64,000 bases of DNA from Bacillota bacterium (GTDB lineage Bacteria > Bacillota > Clostridia > Christensenellales > Aristaeellaceae). The DNA lies in contig JAEZRP010000041.1 of NCBI GenBank assembly GCA_023444095.1, forward strand, positions 1 to 64,000, given 5' to 3'. The position numbers and the translations under genes are program-made. Positions 41,841-52,890 of this stretch are shown in pieces (the first letter of the stretch is position 1; every line of letters starts with the position of its first letter). Under the pieces are notes generated by a model. The model saw only the letters and a list, made by a program, of their open reading frames with translations. It was not told the origin of the DNA and did not search any database.

Positions 41841-42269
41841 TCAAGAGCCGAGCGAAATGATATTGACGTTGACCTTGACGTCCGCCTTCTGGAACCGCTC
41901 GAGCCAGTTATACCGTTTCCACTCGCCCCGCGTGAGGAATGTCCGTGCAGCGATCTCGGAGAATCCGAACGGATCGACGGGGACCGTCTGGCAATATGCG
42001 ATCGTCTCCGCGATCTCGGCGGCGAGCAGGTCCGCGACGTCCTCCGGCTCGAGCCCTCCGTCGCTCCCGAGCGCGGAGAGGTTCACATTGATCTCAATCC
42101 GAACGCGTTCCCCCTCGATCGCGATCGCGATTTTGCTCTTACCGACCATGATGAATTCGACGGTCGAATCGCCGATGGAATAGGAAAACCCGTCAAGCTC
42201 GCCGAGGATCAGATGCATCCACATCATCTGCGGTCCTGTCAGCTTTCTCGTCAGCCTCTCGTCCCTCAA
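41841..42269 (-). CDS. Stand-alone Ger(x)C C-terminal domain protein
   Basis: 142 residues matching only the C-terminal domain of Ger(x)C spore-germination lipoproteins (GerAC/GerBC type): VEFIMVGKSKIAIAIEGERV, then EIAETIAYCQ, VDPFGFSEIAARTF and the WLERFQKADVKVNVNI end. The N-terminal domains and lipobox are missing. It has its own AGGAGGG site exactly 6 bases before a TTG start, which argues for a real short gene. No GerA or GerB partner genes are nearby. It could be a remnant kept in frame or an intact single-domain protein. Confidence 0.65.
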   Translation of the reverse strand: MRDERLTRKLTGPQMMWMHLILGELDGFSYSIGDSTVEFIMVGKSKIAIAIEGERVRIEINVNLSALGSDGGLEPEDVADLLAAEIAETIAYCQTVPVDPFGFSEIAARTFLTRGEWKRYNWLERFQKADVKVNVNIISLGS

Positions 42270-42332
42270 TGATATCCCTCCTAAGATTCTTCCTCCAGTC
42301 TCTCTCATTTTTAGAAGAATATACATAAAACG

Positions 42333-42361
42333 CCGCGCCCCGCTTTTTCGGCGGAGCGCGG
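42333..42361 (-). terminator. Terminator of ThuA-like gene
   Basis: An 11-bp stem (CCGCGCTCCGC/GCGGGGCGCGG with one G-U pair) around CGAAAAA, followed on the minus strand by CGTTTTAT. Confidence 0.7.
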
Positions 42362-42394
42362 TATTTCCAAATTGGGACAAACTGTGCTATACTG

Positions 42395-43117
42395 TCAGTA
42401 CATCTTTGCGGCGTTGAAGAACTCCTCGGGGTCGACGTGCGCCTCTGCCGCGATTCTCTTTCCCTCGGCGGCCCAGAGCAGGCCCCTCTTCATCATTTCT
42501 TCGGCTTCCGGAATGTCGAACACGTCGTCGTGATGTCCGAGGGATGTGTAGAACACGCGTCCGTGCCCCCACATCTTCGTCCATGTGACGGGCACGTCCA
42601 CCTCGCCGTTCGCCGCGTGGTAATAGTTGACGACCGGGTATCGGGTCGTCGCGAGCACCTCGACGGCGGGATCGATGTGCACGTAATACTGTTCGCTTGC
42701 GACCTTGAAGTCGCGGATGCCGAATGTGATGGGACTCGACGCGTGCCGAACATTCACCATATAGGGCACGCCATCCCCGCCGGGATGGGAGACCCACTGT
42801 CCGCCCGTCATGAACTGCCACTCGGTCGACTGGCGGAATGAGTCGCACATGCCGCCGTGGCAGCCCGCGAGCCCGACGCCGTGCTTTCCGACCGCGACCA
42901 CGACGCCTTCGCACTGCGCCCGCGTGATTTCACCCATCGTCCAGACGGGCACGATCAGATCGAGCGAATTGAGGCGTTCGTAATCGAGAAAAGCGTCGAG
43001 TGTCTCCGAAATTTCCGCTTCGAAGCCCTCCGCGCGCAAAATTCGCGCGAATCGCTCCGAGATGAGCTTCGGTTCGTGGCCATCCCAGCCGCCGCGCACG
43101 ATGAGTGCCTTTTTCAT
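42395..43117 (-). CDS. ThuA-like domain protein (trehalose-utilisation family)
   Basis: A 240-residue class I glutamine amidotransferase-like fold of the ThuA family, often linked with sugar oxidoreductases. Visible features: MKKALIVRGGWDGHEPK, GLAGCHGGMCDSFR, and SLGHHDDVFDIPEA near the end. Family members act in sugar catabolism, but no enzyme activity is firmly assigned. Single gene with its own promoter and terminator. Confidence 0.88.
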   Translation of the reverse strand: MKKALIVRGGWDGHEPKLISERFARILRAEGFEAEISETLDAFLDYERLNSLDLIVPVWTMGEITRAQCEGVVVAVGKHGVGLAGCHGGMCDSFRQSTEWQFMTGGQWVSHPGGDGVPYMVNVRHASSPITFGIRDFKVASEQYYVHIDPAVEVLATTRYPVVNYYHAANGEVDVPVTWTKMWGHGRVFYTSLGHHDDVFDIPEAEEMMKRGLLWAAEGKRIAAEAHVDPEEFFNAAKMY

Positions 43118-43131
43118 AACCGCATTCCCCC

Positions 43132-43181
43132 TTGCGTGTTTACAATATAAACATTATAACGCGGCCGTATGGAATACACAA
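43132..43181. promoter_or_regulatory. Overlapping divergent promoters (ThuA-like gene/hypothetical)
   Basis: Minus strand: TTGTGT (43176-43181), 17 bases, TATAAT (43153-43158). Plus strand: TTGCGT (43132-43137), 17 bases, TATAAC (43155-43160). The two -10 boxes overlap, so the promoters probably exclude each other. Confidence 0.5.
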
Positions 43182-43206
43182 TATGGAAAAATGTGAGGAG
43201 TATCAA

Positions 43207-43497
43207 ATGGCGAGACTGTGGGCAAAAATCATTGTGAAGCATAGGATTCAGAGACAGGAAACGGTCGAGGCGGATTTCGGGGATGTGAAGGGCGCGCTCA
43301 CGCGGCTGTGTGCGGCGTTCGATATCCCGCGCCCGATGTGGCTCCCGAAGCACGAACGCGAATACGAATCCTTCCGCCGCACGGCCTTCCTCCCGGAGCA
43401 CTTCGTCGAGGAGGTGCCCTTTCAAAAGCTCGAGATCGAATTTCTGGACGACGAGTCGAAGCAGCGCAGGTCAAGCGACCCGCGCAACGCATTTTGA
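43207..43497 (+). CDS. Conserved-looking hypothetical protein
   Basis: A 96-residue soluble protein I do not recognise. It is basic at the start (ARLWAKIIVKHRIQRQ), has a RPMWLPKHEREYESFRRTAF segment and an acidic stretch FQKLEIEFLDDES. The ATG at 43207 follows GAGGAG. It has no TM or signal. pgsA starts 17 bases after its stop and probably shares the transcript. Confidence 0.7.
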   Translation: MARLWAKIIVKHRIQRQETVEADFGDVKGALTRLCAAFDIPRPMWLPKHEREYESFRRTAFLPEHFVEEVPFQKLEIEFLDDESKQRRSSDPRNAF

Positions 43498-43513
43498 CGC
43501 GGGAGGGATGGGA

Positions 43514-44056
43514 ATGAGAATACTGCCGAACATGTTGACGATCGCGCGCCTCGCGATGGTGCCGGTCTTCATTCTGGTGTATTTTCTTTTTCCGGGCGCG
43601 CCCCACTGGGCGTTTCTCGTATACCTTCTCGCCATGCTGACGGACGCCCTGGACGGCCGCCTCGCGCGCAAGATGAACTGCGTCTCGCGCTTCGGCGCGC
43701 TCGTCGATCCCCTTGCGGATAAGCTCATGACGCTTTCCGCGATCGTTTGCCTGACCTATACGGGTCATCTCCCCTTGCTTGTCCTGATCCTCGTCGCCAC
43801 GCGCGAGATCGTCATGATTACCGGCGGCGTGCTCGCCGCGCGGATGGGGATTGTCATCTACGCGGGACTTCCCGGGAAGCTCGCGACGGTTCTTTTCACA
43901 GCCTCTCTCGCCCTCCTCTTCCCCTGGCACGGCGTTCCGGCGGTCTCGAGGATCGGCTCCGTTCTCATCTATCCCGCTATCGCGCTTTCGTTCTACGCGG
44001 CTGTCTACTACGCCGTAATTCTTGTTAAAAAAACGGCAACCGCCAAACCGCATTGA
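43514..44056 (+). CDS. pgsA: CDP-diacylglycerol-glycerol-3-phosphate 3-phosphatidyltransferase
   Basis: PgsA makes phosphatidylglycerophosphate, the first step to phosphatidylglycerol. 180 residues with about five TM helices. The CDP-alcohol phosphotransferase motif is complete: DALDGRLARK, then G, then LVDPLADK. The start at 43514 follows GGGAGGG at 6 bases; ATG 43508 is too close. The family also includes cardiolipin synthases, but the short length and IPNMLTIARL-like start fit PgsA. Confidence 0.92.
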   Translation: MRILPNMLTIARLAMVPVFILVYFLFPGAPHWAFLVYLLAMLTDALDGRLARKMNCVSRFGALVDPLADKLMTLSAIVCLTYTGHLPLLVLILVATREIVMITGGVLAARMGIVIYAGLPGKLATVLFTASLALLFPWHGVPAVSRIGSVLIYPAIALSFYAAVYYAVILVKKTATAKPH

Positions 44057-44082
44057 CAGAATTTCGTGCAAAATGCTATAAT
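44053..44082 (+). promoter_or_regulatory. SigA-type promoter of T-box/valS unit
   Basis: TTGACA (44053-44058), 18-base spacer, TATAAT (44077-44082). The -35 overlaps the pgsA stop codon. Confidence 0.85.
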
Positions 44083-44088
44083 GCCCTT

Positions 44089-44304
44089 GTCGATGACGAA
44101 GAGGAGTACCCGCGTCGCATCCCAAGAGAGGGCGGCTCGCCGGCTGAGAGGCTGCCCGGAAAACGCGCGGAGAAGGTCGCTTCAGAGGCGGGCGGGTGAA
44201 CGGAGTAATCTGCCGGGGCGCGCCCCATACAGCGCGGCAAGGCTCGAAAGAGCGAATGAAGGTGGTACCGCGGCATTCCCGCCCTTTGGGATGGCCGTTT
44301 TTTT
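44089..44304 (+). ncRNA. T-box riboswitch (valine)
   Basis: A tRNA-sensing leader. The conserved T-box AATGAAGGTGGTACCGCGG lies at 44255-44273 and is followed by a terminator hairpin (CGGCATTCCC with GGGATGGCCG) and seven Ts at 44298-44304. Stem I is short; the specifier is probably GTC within GAAGGTCGCTTC (near 44173), which pairs with tRNA-Val(GAC) and agrees with valS downstream. Uncharged tRNA-Val should favour antitermination. Confidence 0.92.
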
Positions 44305-44337
44305 ATTGCCAAATCACATCGCAAAGGGGGTTCCAGT

Positions 44338-44556
44338 ATGGCAGAGGCAATCAGGGGATTCTTTTCGTCCCCGCCCGGCTTGGACAGGGTCAACATCCTC
44401 GGCCTGATCGTCCTTGCGGTCTCGGTCCTGGTCGCCGCGTTCGCGGGCAGGCTCGCGAGGCTCTTTCCCGAGGAAAAGCGCGACGGCGCGAAGATCGGCA
44501 TTAAAATCGTCAGCCTTGGAATCTGTATCGTCGGCGCCATCATCGCCATCATATAG
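44338..44556 (+). CDS. Small membrane protein in the T-box/valS unit
   Basis: A 72-residue protein with two TM helices (about 18-38 and 54-72) and a short polar loop with RLARLFPEEKRDGAK. The ribosome site AAAGGGGG is strong and spaced for the ATG. It sits between the T-box terminator and valS, so it should be induced with valS when charged tRNA-Val is scarce. I do not recognise a family; the second helix is rich in Ile and Val. Confidence 0.7.
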   Translation: MAEAIRGFFSSPPGLDRVNILGLIVLAVSVLVAAFAGRLARLFPEEKRDGAKIGIKIVSLGICIVGAIIAII

Positions 44557-44566
44557 GAGGATCACG

Positions 44567-47215
<2,649 letters not shown>

Positions 47216-47417
47216 GATCGGGACGTCGAAGGCTCTGCCCTCGGCGTTCCCGCCAAAGGGCCAGAAGCCTTTGAAATTCCATACTGGATGGGAAAACAGA
47301 TTGTCCGCCGGTCGCTCGTGGGCCAAGCCCCGAGCCGTCGACGGACAATTCATTTCCTTTTCCACATTTCCGGGATTCTCAAGGGGGACGGAGTCCCAGT
47401 GTCCGGCCCACCCCCCG
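47216..47417. other. Intergenic region between valS and GerMN gene
   Basis: Convergent spacer without a gene. It holds a two-part hairpin at about 47298-47353 (ATTGTCCG/CGGACAAT outside, GCTCG/CGAGC inside) and no T-run. Confidence 0.4.
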
Positions 47418-48890
47418 TCACTGTCTTCCCACAAGTCCCGGATTTGGCATGAGCTCTGACTTGAGGTAGACTTCGTTCGCGAGCGTCTCCACGCGTTCGC
47501 CTTCGATCAGGATGGAGACGGCGCTCACGTCCGGCATCTCCGTGAGCGTGTTGACGATGGAATAGACGAGCGAGCGCTCCCCCGTTTCGTCGAGCGTCTG
47601 GCAGAGCCTGTAGAAGTTGGCGGAGAAATTGACCGTGGCGACGTCGTCCTCGATCGATACGCCCAGAAGGTCGTCCGCCGTTGCGCCGACGGGCATGACT
47701 GCTTGCGCGCCAGCGTCGCCGGAGGACGGCCCAGAGATGAGCTGCAGCACCAGCGAATAGGCCGACTGCGCCCGTCTGGCGGACATGGCGCGCTCGACCT
47801 TCGTGAGTCCGCCCTGCCCGTCCGAAAAGTAGAGCGGCGCGATGCCCCCGATGTAGGATGAAAAATCGTCCCGCCTGAGAAGTCCGTCCGCAAACGTGCG
47901 CATGTTCCCGCGCAGATTCAACTGAGTCATCGCCGCGCCGTCGATGTAGATAGACACCGCGTCCAGTTCGGGAATGAACGTCGTCATGGTGAGCGTAATC
48001 GCCGCCGCCATCTGCCATTCGGCGATTCCCTGCAATATGAGGTAATCCCGCAAAGCACCTGTGAGGTAGACGTCCAACACGCGCACGCCCGCCGAAGAGA
48101 CGGACAGCCGTGGCTCCGCCGCCAGAACGCTCACCCCGCCCGACAGGAAGCTCGCGTACGCGCCGCCGCTCGTGGAGCCCACGATCAGCTCGTCGAGAAG
48201 CCGCGCCGCGTAGTCCGCGCCCTTAAAGTCCACGCGCCGGAGTTCCGGCAACGTCCACTGACCGTTGACCGACGGAAAGTAAAGCGCCACCGTGCGGGAG
48301 AGGGGCGTCGCGCCCTCCTCCGCGCCGAGGAATCGCTCCTCGTCCGCCTGGTATTGCGCCGCGAGCACCGTCACGTCGCCCTCGGTCGCGGTCGTCGCAC
48401 CGATCGGCAGCTCGAACGCGCTCTCCTGCCGCGAATCAATAAGCACGTTGACGGCGCCGACGCCCGAGAGGCTCATGAGCGTGTTTGAGATCGCGGTCAC
48501 CATCATGAGAAGATCCTGCCCGCTCTGCAGGCTCGCCGCGTCGACGGCCAGGTTCACAGTCGCGAGCCCGCACGCGTTCTCGATTCCGATGATCTCCGCG
48601 TCGCCCGGCGCGACCGAAATCACGTTCGCCGCCCCGTTCGGACTCAAGAGCTCTTCGAGCGCCACCCGAACGGCGGTTTTATCCTGCGGCACCTCCAGTG
48701 TGCGCCGCACGGCGGTGAGTCCTGTTCCGTCGAGGGTCTTATAATAGATCACCGCGTCCGTGCGATATGCCTCGCGCGCCTCGCCGATGATCATATCGGT
48801 CGGCACCTCCGCCGGCTCCGGCAGCTCCGCGAGGCACGGCGAGACTGCCATCAGCATGGCCAGAAGCGCGATCCCTGTTTTTTTCAGCAT
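47418..48890 (-). CDS. GerMN-domain exported protein
   Basis: 490 residues with a signal peptide (LLAMLMAVSPCLA). Repeated GerMN (sporulation and spore germination) domains: about 70-155, 220-310 and 360-480, each ending in a beta segment like GDAEIIGIENACGLATVNL or IEDDVATVNFSANFY. GerMN domains are thought to bind spore cortex or other wall material. It follows the sensor kinase by 3 bases on the same strand, in the place where walRK operons carry yycH/yycI, so it may modulate the kinase (inference). Confidence 0.85.
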   Translation of the reverse strand: MLKKTGIALLAMLMAVSPCLAELPEPAEVPTDMIIGEAREAYRTDAVIYYKTLDGTGLTAVRRTLEVPQDKTAVRVALEELLSPNGAANVISVAPGDAEIIGIENACGLATVNLAVDAASLQSGQDLLMMVTAISNTLMSLSGVGAVNVLIDSRQESAFELPIGATTATEGDVTVLAAQYQADEERFLGAEEGATPLSRTVALYFPSVNGQWTLPELRRVDFKGADYAARLLDELIVGSTSGGAYASFLSGGVSVLAAEPRLSVSSAGVRVLDVYLTGALRDYLILQGIAEWQMAAAITLTMTTFIPELDAVSIYIDGAAMTQLNLRGNMRTFADGLLRRDDFSSYIGGIAPLYFSDGQGGLTKVERAMSARRAQSAYSLVLQLISGPSSGDAGAQAVMPVGATADDLLGVSIEDDVATVNFSANFYRLCQTLDETGERSLVYSIVNTLTEMPDVSAVSILIEGERVETLANEVYLKSELMPNPGLVGRQ

Positions 48891-48893
48891 GCC

Positions 48894-50318
48894 CTACTCC
48901 TTGCGCGCGACGATCGGGAGTTCGATCGTGAACGTCGTCCCCGCGCCCTCCTTGCTCGCCGCCGTGATGTCCCCGCCGTGCAACAAGACGATCTGCTTGA
49001 CGATGGATAACCCGAGGCCCGTGCCGCCGGTTTCGCGCGAGCGCGCCTTGTCCACGCGGTAGAATCGATCAAAGATGTGCGGAAGGTCCGCCTCCGGGAT
49101 GCCGATGCCGGTGTCCACCACCTTGACGACCGCCTTCTTGCCGCCGCGGGAAACCTCAATCGAAACCTTGCCGCCGCGCGGCGTGTACTTGATGGCGTTG
49201 TCGATCACGTTATAAAACACCTGCTGGAGCTTCGTCGCGTCGCCGACCGTGTCGCAGGGGTCCTTCACGACGCAATCCATTTCGATGCCTTGTTCGCGCG
49301 CCAGCGGCAGAAGTCTCTGCGTCTGCTCCTGCACGACGGACGAAAGGCGCACGTCGCCGGGCTTTATCTTCATGCCGCCGCTGTCGATGTTCACCAGCGT
49401 CAGAAGGTCCGAGATGATCCCGCTCAGCCGGTCGATCTCCTTGTTGACGTCCCCAAGAAACTCCTTCATCATGGCCGGGTCGCACACGTCCTGATAGAAC
49501 AGCGTCTCGATCAGGATTTTCATGGTCGAGAGCGGCGTCTTCAATTCGTGCGACGCGTTCGAGACGAACTGGTTCCTCGCCTTGTCGAACTGTTCGATCC
49601 GTTCGGACATCGAGTTGAACGCCATCGCGAGCTGTGCGAACTCGTTCTTCCCGCGCACCTTCACGCGGCTTGAGAGGTCGCCCTTCGCCATGCGCGAAAT
49701 CCCTTCGTTCAAGTCCCCGATGGGCCGGGTGATGGTCCTTACGACAAACATGCTCATGAGGAGCGCGAGGAGCGCGATGACCGCCAGCCAGAGGATGATC
49801 TTGAGGCGGATCGCGCGGAGGCCCTCGTAGATCTCCTCCGCCTGCGAAATGTAGATGATCGCGCCGATGATCCCCGCGTCGGAGCTGATCGCGGCTGCGT
49901 AGATGCCTGTCATGAGGTCAAGCCCGGAGAGGGAGCTGAGCGCGTACGCGGCCCAGGAGCTGTAGTCGCTCGTCTGGTAGATGTTGCCCGTGGATTTCCC
50001 GGTCGCGAGCACGTTCGCCGCCTCGGGATTTTGGAATCGGCTTCCGTTGAGCGTGGAATCGGTGTCCACCTGGACGACGCCGTAGCGGTCGAGCACCAGA
50101 ACGCGGCTTAGGCCCCCGGCCGCATAGCCCGAGGCGCTCTCGTACAGTCCCTTCGCGTCGCGCGCAAGGTAATCCCCCATGAGCGCGGCCGCGATGTTTT
50201 CCGCGATCCGCTGATCGTCCTTTACCTGCTGGCTGAATAGATAGTCGCCCACCAGCTGAATGAGGGACACCGCTACCACCGAGAAGGCGATGGCGATGAT
50301 CAGCAGGTAGGCGATCAT
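48894..50318 (-). CDS. Membrane sensor histidine kinase (WalK/PhoR-like)
   Basis: 474 residues. TM1 at the start (MIAYLLIIAIAFSVVAVSLI), an extracytoplasmic dCache/PAS-like domain (30-165), TM2 (170-190), HAMP (RTITRPIGDLNEGISRMAKG), HisKA with His in NASHELKTPLS, and HATPase with DNAIKYTPRGG, DTGIGIPE and GTGLGLSIVK. Unlike typical WalK there is no cytoplasmic PAS domain. The in-frame RWRI stretch before the ATG resembles other kinases, but no other start codon exists; GGAGG lies only 3 bases before the ATG. Confidence 0.92.
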   Translation of the reverse strand: MIAYLLIIAIAFSVVAVSLIQLVGDYLFSQQVKDDQRIAENIAAALMGDYLARDAKGLYESASGYAAGGLSRVLVLDRYGVVQVDTDSTLNGSRFQNPEAANVLATGKSTGNIYQTSDYSSWAAYALSSLSGLDLMTGIYAAAISSDAGIIGAIIYISQAEEIYEGLRAIRLKIILWLAVIALLALLMSMFVVRTITRPIGDLNEGISRMAKGDLSSRVKVRGKNEFAQLAMAFNSMSERIEQFDKARNQFVSNASHELKTPLSTMKILIETLFYQDVCDPAMMKEFLGDVNKEIDRLSGIISDLLTLVNIDSGGMKIKPGDVRLSSVVQEQTQRLLPLAREQGIEMDCVVKDPCDTVGDATKLQQVFYNVIDNAIKYTPRGGKVSIEVSRGGKKAVVKVVDTGIGIPEADLPHIFDRFYRVDKARSRETGGTGLGLSIVKQIVLLHGGDITAASKEGAGTTFTIELPIVARKE

Positions 50319-50349
50319 GATCCTCCAGCGGATGGAGTGAGCGGATGAC

Positions 50350-51042
50350 CTAATCCTTATCGGTGAAATAGTAGCCCACTCCCCACTTGGTGAAGATGTA
50401 TTCAGGCTGACTCGGCACCCGTTCGATCTTCTCGCGCAGGCGGCGGATGTGAACGTCCACCGTACGCAGGTCCCCCAGATAGTCGTACTTCCAGATCGTC
50501 TCCAGGAGCGCCTCGCGGGAGAAAACCTTCCCGCGGTTGGTTACGAAGAGCTGCAGAAGGTCGAACTCCTTGGCCGTCAGGTTCACCTCCCGGCCCGCGA
50601 CGGTCACGGAACGGTTGTTGAGGTTGATCGTCATGTCGCGCACGGTGATGACCCGCTGCACCGTCTCCCGCTGCATCATCGCTGTTCTGCGAAAGATGGT
50701 CTTCATGCGCGCCTTCACTTCCAAAATATTGAACGGCTTTGTCATGTAGTCGTCCGCGCCGTACTCGAGGCCGAGGATCTTGTCCATATCGTCCCCCTTC
50801 GCGGTCAGCATTATGATGGGGACGTTGCTCTTTTCTCGGATGCGCTGGCAGACCTCGATGCCGTCGAGCTTGGGGAGCATTACGTCGAGAAGCACGAGAT
50901 CGAACTGGCCCGCAAAGAACTTCGAGACGGCTTCCTCGCCGTCCTGCGCGGATTCCGTTTCATAGCCGTCCTGCTCAAGGCTGTATTTCAGGCCCTTGAC
51001 GATCAAGGGCTCATCGTCCACGATCAATATCCGTTTTGGCAT
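50350..51042 (-). CDS. OmpR/PhoB-family response regulator, WalR-like
   Basis: 230 residues. Receiver domain with Asp in LVLLDVMLPKLDG and Lys in MTKPF; C-terminal winged helix with TVDVHIRRLREKIE and WGVGYYFTD. The YDYLGDLRTVDVHIRRLREK segment is close to WalR (YycF), the essential regulator of wall metabolism, but PhoP-like members cannot be ruled out. The start at 51042 follows GGAGG. First gene of a three-gene operon with the kinase and GerMN protein. Confidence 0.92.
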   Translation of the reverse strand: MPKRILIVDDEPLIVKGLKYSLEQDGYETESAQDGEEAVSKFFAGQFDLVLLDVMLPKLDGIEVCQRIREKSNVPIIMLTAKGDDMDKILGLEYGADDYMTKPFNILEVKARMKTIFRRTAMMQRETVQRVITVRDMTINLNNRSVTVAGREVNLTAKEFDLLQLFVTNRGKVFSREALLETIWKYDYLGDLRTVDVHIRRLREKIERVPSQPEYIFTKWGVGYYFTDKD

Positions 51043-51163
51043 TCTGTTTATCCTCCGGCGAGTAATGCGCAACAAACTTCATCGTTTTGTCATCAATATT
51101 ATATACTGATCTACGCCTCATTTCAAGACTGCGCGTGTAAATGTTAGGATTTTACTTATGACT

Positions 51164-51192
51164 GTACAAAGTCGGGCGCACGATGGTATAAT
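51164..51192 (+). promoter_or_regulatory. SigA-type promoter of DacF-like gene
   Basis: TGTACA (51164-51169), 17-base spacer, TATAAT (51187-51192). Confidence 0.65.
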
Positions 51193-51238
51193 ACGCATAA
51201 TGGCTCTATGTGCCGATCTACGAAGGGAGTACCTGCCC

Positions 51239-52768
51239 ATGCGTCCCGCAACCCGCGCCCTCTCCATCTTCATCGCCCTGATCCTCATCGCGCTCACGCC
51301 CTGTGCGGCGCTGGCGGCGACTCCGCAGGACTGGTCGAGCGAACATCCGGAGCTTCTCGAGGAGGGCCACCTGTTTGCAGAGAGCGCGCTCGCCATGGAC
51401 GAGGACACGGGCGTAATCCTGTTTACAAAAAACCCCGATGCACGCATGTTCCCTGCAAGCACAACCAAGATTATGACGCTCATGCTCGCGCTCGAGTCGG
51501 GCATCTCCCTCGATACGGTGGTCACGATCCCCGAAGAGGTGAAGGACGTGCCCGAGGGAAGTTCCGTCGTCCCCGTCTACGCGGGCGAGAACATGACGTT
51601 TCGCGACCTTCTCTACGGCCTCATGCTTCGCTCGGGCAACGACGGCGCGATCGCCATCGCGGTCATCGTCTCCGGCTCCGTGGATGGCTTTGTCGCCCTC
51701 ATGAACGACCGCGCGCGCGAGCTTGGCTGCGAGAATACCCACTTTGTAAATCCTCACGGCTTCCACGACGACAATCATTTTACGACGGCCCGCGATCTCG
51801 CGACGATCACGCGCGAGGCGCTGAAAAGCGAAACGTTCCGGGAGATCGTTTCCGCGGTTCAATACACCATGGCCGCGACCTCGAAGCGGGGCAAGCTCGT
51901 CATCGAGTCGAAGGTCGAGCTTCTCAACCCCTCCAGCAAATACTATTACGAGAATTGCATCGGTATTAAGACCGGATATCACTCGAAGGCAGGCCAATGC
52001 CTCGTCGGCGCGGCGAAAATGGGCGACCGCACGATCATCTCGATCGCGCTCCGCTCCACGGTCGACTATGCCGACCGAAAGTGGTACGATACCGCACGCA
52101 TGTTCGAATTTGGCTTCACCCGCTTTGACACATACACCGTCAAGGATTTCTTTTCCATGGCGGGCGACAGCGTGAATACGATTCAGGTCGAAAACGCGGC
52201 CGCGGATGACATCTATGCGGGCAAGCTCGCACTCATCCTCTCTCAGACGAGCGACGACAGCTACTCGGTCATGGCCCTCAAGGACACCGACGAGGCCGCG
52301 CAGAAGCTCCATTCCTTTCAGGAACGCGCCACGGTCACTGTGACGACCGACTACCTCTCGAAGATCGAGCAGCATCAGACCATCGAGGCGGGTTCCATCG
52401 TCGGCACGCTCTCCTTCGTCACTGATGCGGGCGAAACGATCACCGGCACCCTCATCGCCGACCGCTCGGTCGAGCTGGCCCCCATCAAGGTTTCCGCGTG
52501 GGAGTATCTCACCGAGCGCATGCCGTGGGTCGAGACGCTCCGCGACGAGCGCGTCATCTACGGAATCATCGGCGTTCTCGTTCTGATCGTTTTCCTCGTC
52601 ATCCTCGGCGCGATCCGCTCCGCCCGCCGTAACCGACGCAGAAAGAGGATCTACGAGCAACGCCGCCGGGCATACTACGAGCGGATGCGACGCCAGGACG
52701 ATCCCTACGACAGGCCCGCGCGCCCGCGTTCCCCGCAGAAGAGACGCCCGCGATACGACGATTTTTAG
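51239..52768 (+). CDS. dacF: D-alanyl-D-alanine carboxypeptidase (DacF type)
   Basis: Low-molecular-weight PBP that trims the fifth residue of the stem peptide. 509 residues with a signal peptide (ALILIALTPCAALA). Peptidase S11 motifs: SxxK in FPASTTKIM, SxN in MLRSGNDG, KTG in IGIKTGYH. Unlike PBP5/DacF, which end in an amphipathic anchor, the C-terminus has a TM helix (about 440-462) followed by a 45-residue tail very rich in Arg (RRNRRRKRIYEQRRR), presumably cytoplasmic. The start at 51239 follows AAGGGAG. Confidence 0.9.
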   Translation: MRPATRALSIFIALILIALTPCAALAATPQDWSSEHPELLEEGHLFAESALAMDEDTGVILFTKNPDARMFPASTTKIMTLMLALESGISLDTVVTIPEEVKDVPEGSSVVPVYAGENMTFRDLLYGLMLRSGNDGAIAIAVIVSGSVDGFVALMNDRARELGCENTHFVNPHGFHDDNHFTTARDLATITREALKSETFREIVSAVQYTMAATSKRGKLVIESKVELLNPSSKYYYENCIGIKTGYHSKAGQCLVGAAKMGDRTIISIALRSTVDYADRKWYDTARMFEFGFTRFDTYTVKDFFSMAGDSVNTIQVENAAADDIYAGKLALILSQTSDDSYSVMALKDTDEAAQKLHSFQERATVTVTTDYLSKIEQHQTIEAGSIVGTLSFVTDAGETITGTLIADRSVELAPIKVSAWEYLTERMPWVETLRDERVIYGIIGVLVLIVFLVILGAIRSARRNRRRKRIYEQRRRAYYERMRRQDDPYDRPARPRSPQKRRPRYDDF

Positions 52769-52822
52769 TCAAATGCCGTCCGCGCGCATGGTAAAATCTC
52801 GGGCGAAACCCCGAAATTCCGG

Positions 52823-52851
52823 TTGCCATCGGGTGAAAAACGTGCTATAAT
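52823..52851 (+). promoter_or_regulatory. SigA-type promoter of secG
   Basis: TTGCCA (52823-52828), 17-base spacer, TATAAT (52846-52851). Confidence 0.82.
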
Positions 52852-52890
52852 ACTCAAGCATATTGTGTTGATACTTAAGGAGGATGTTCC

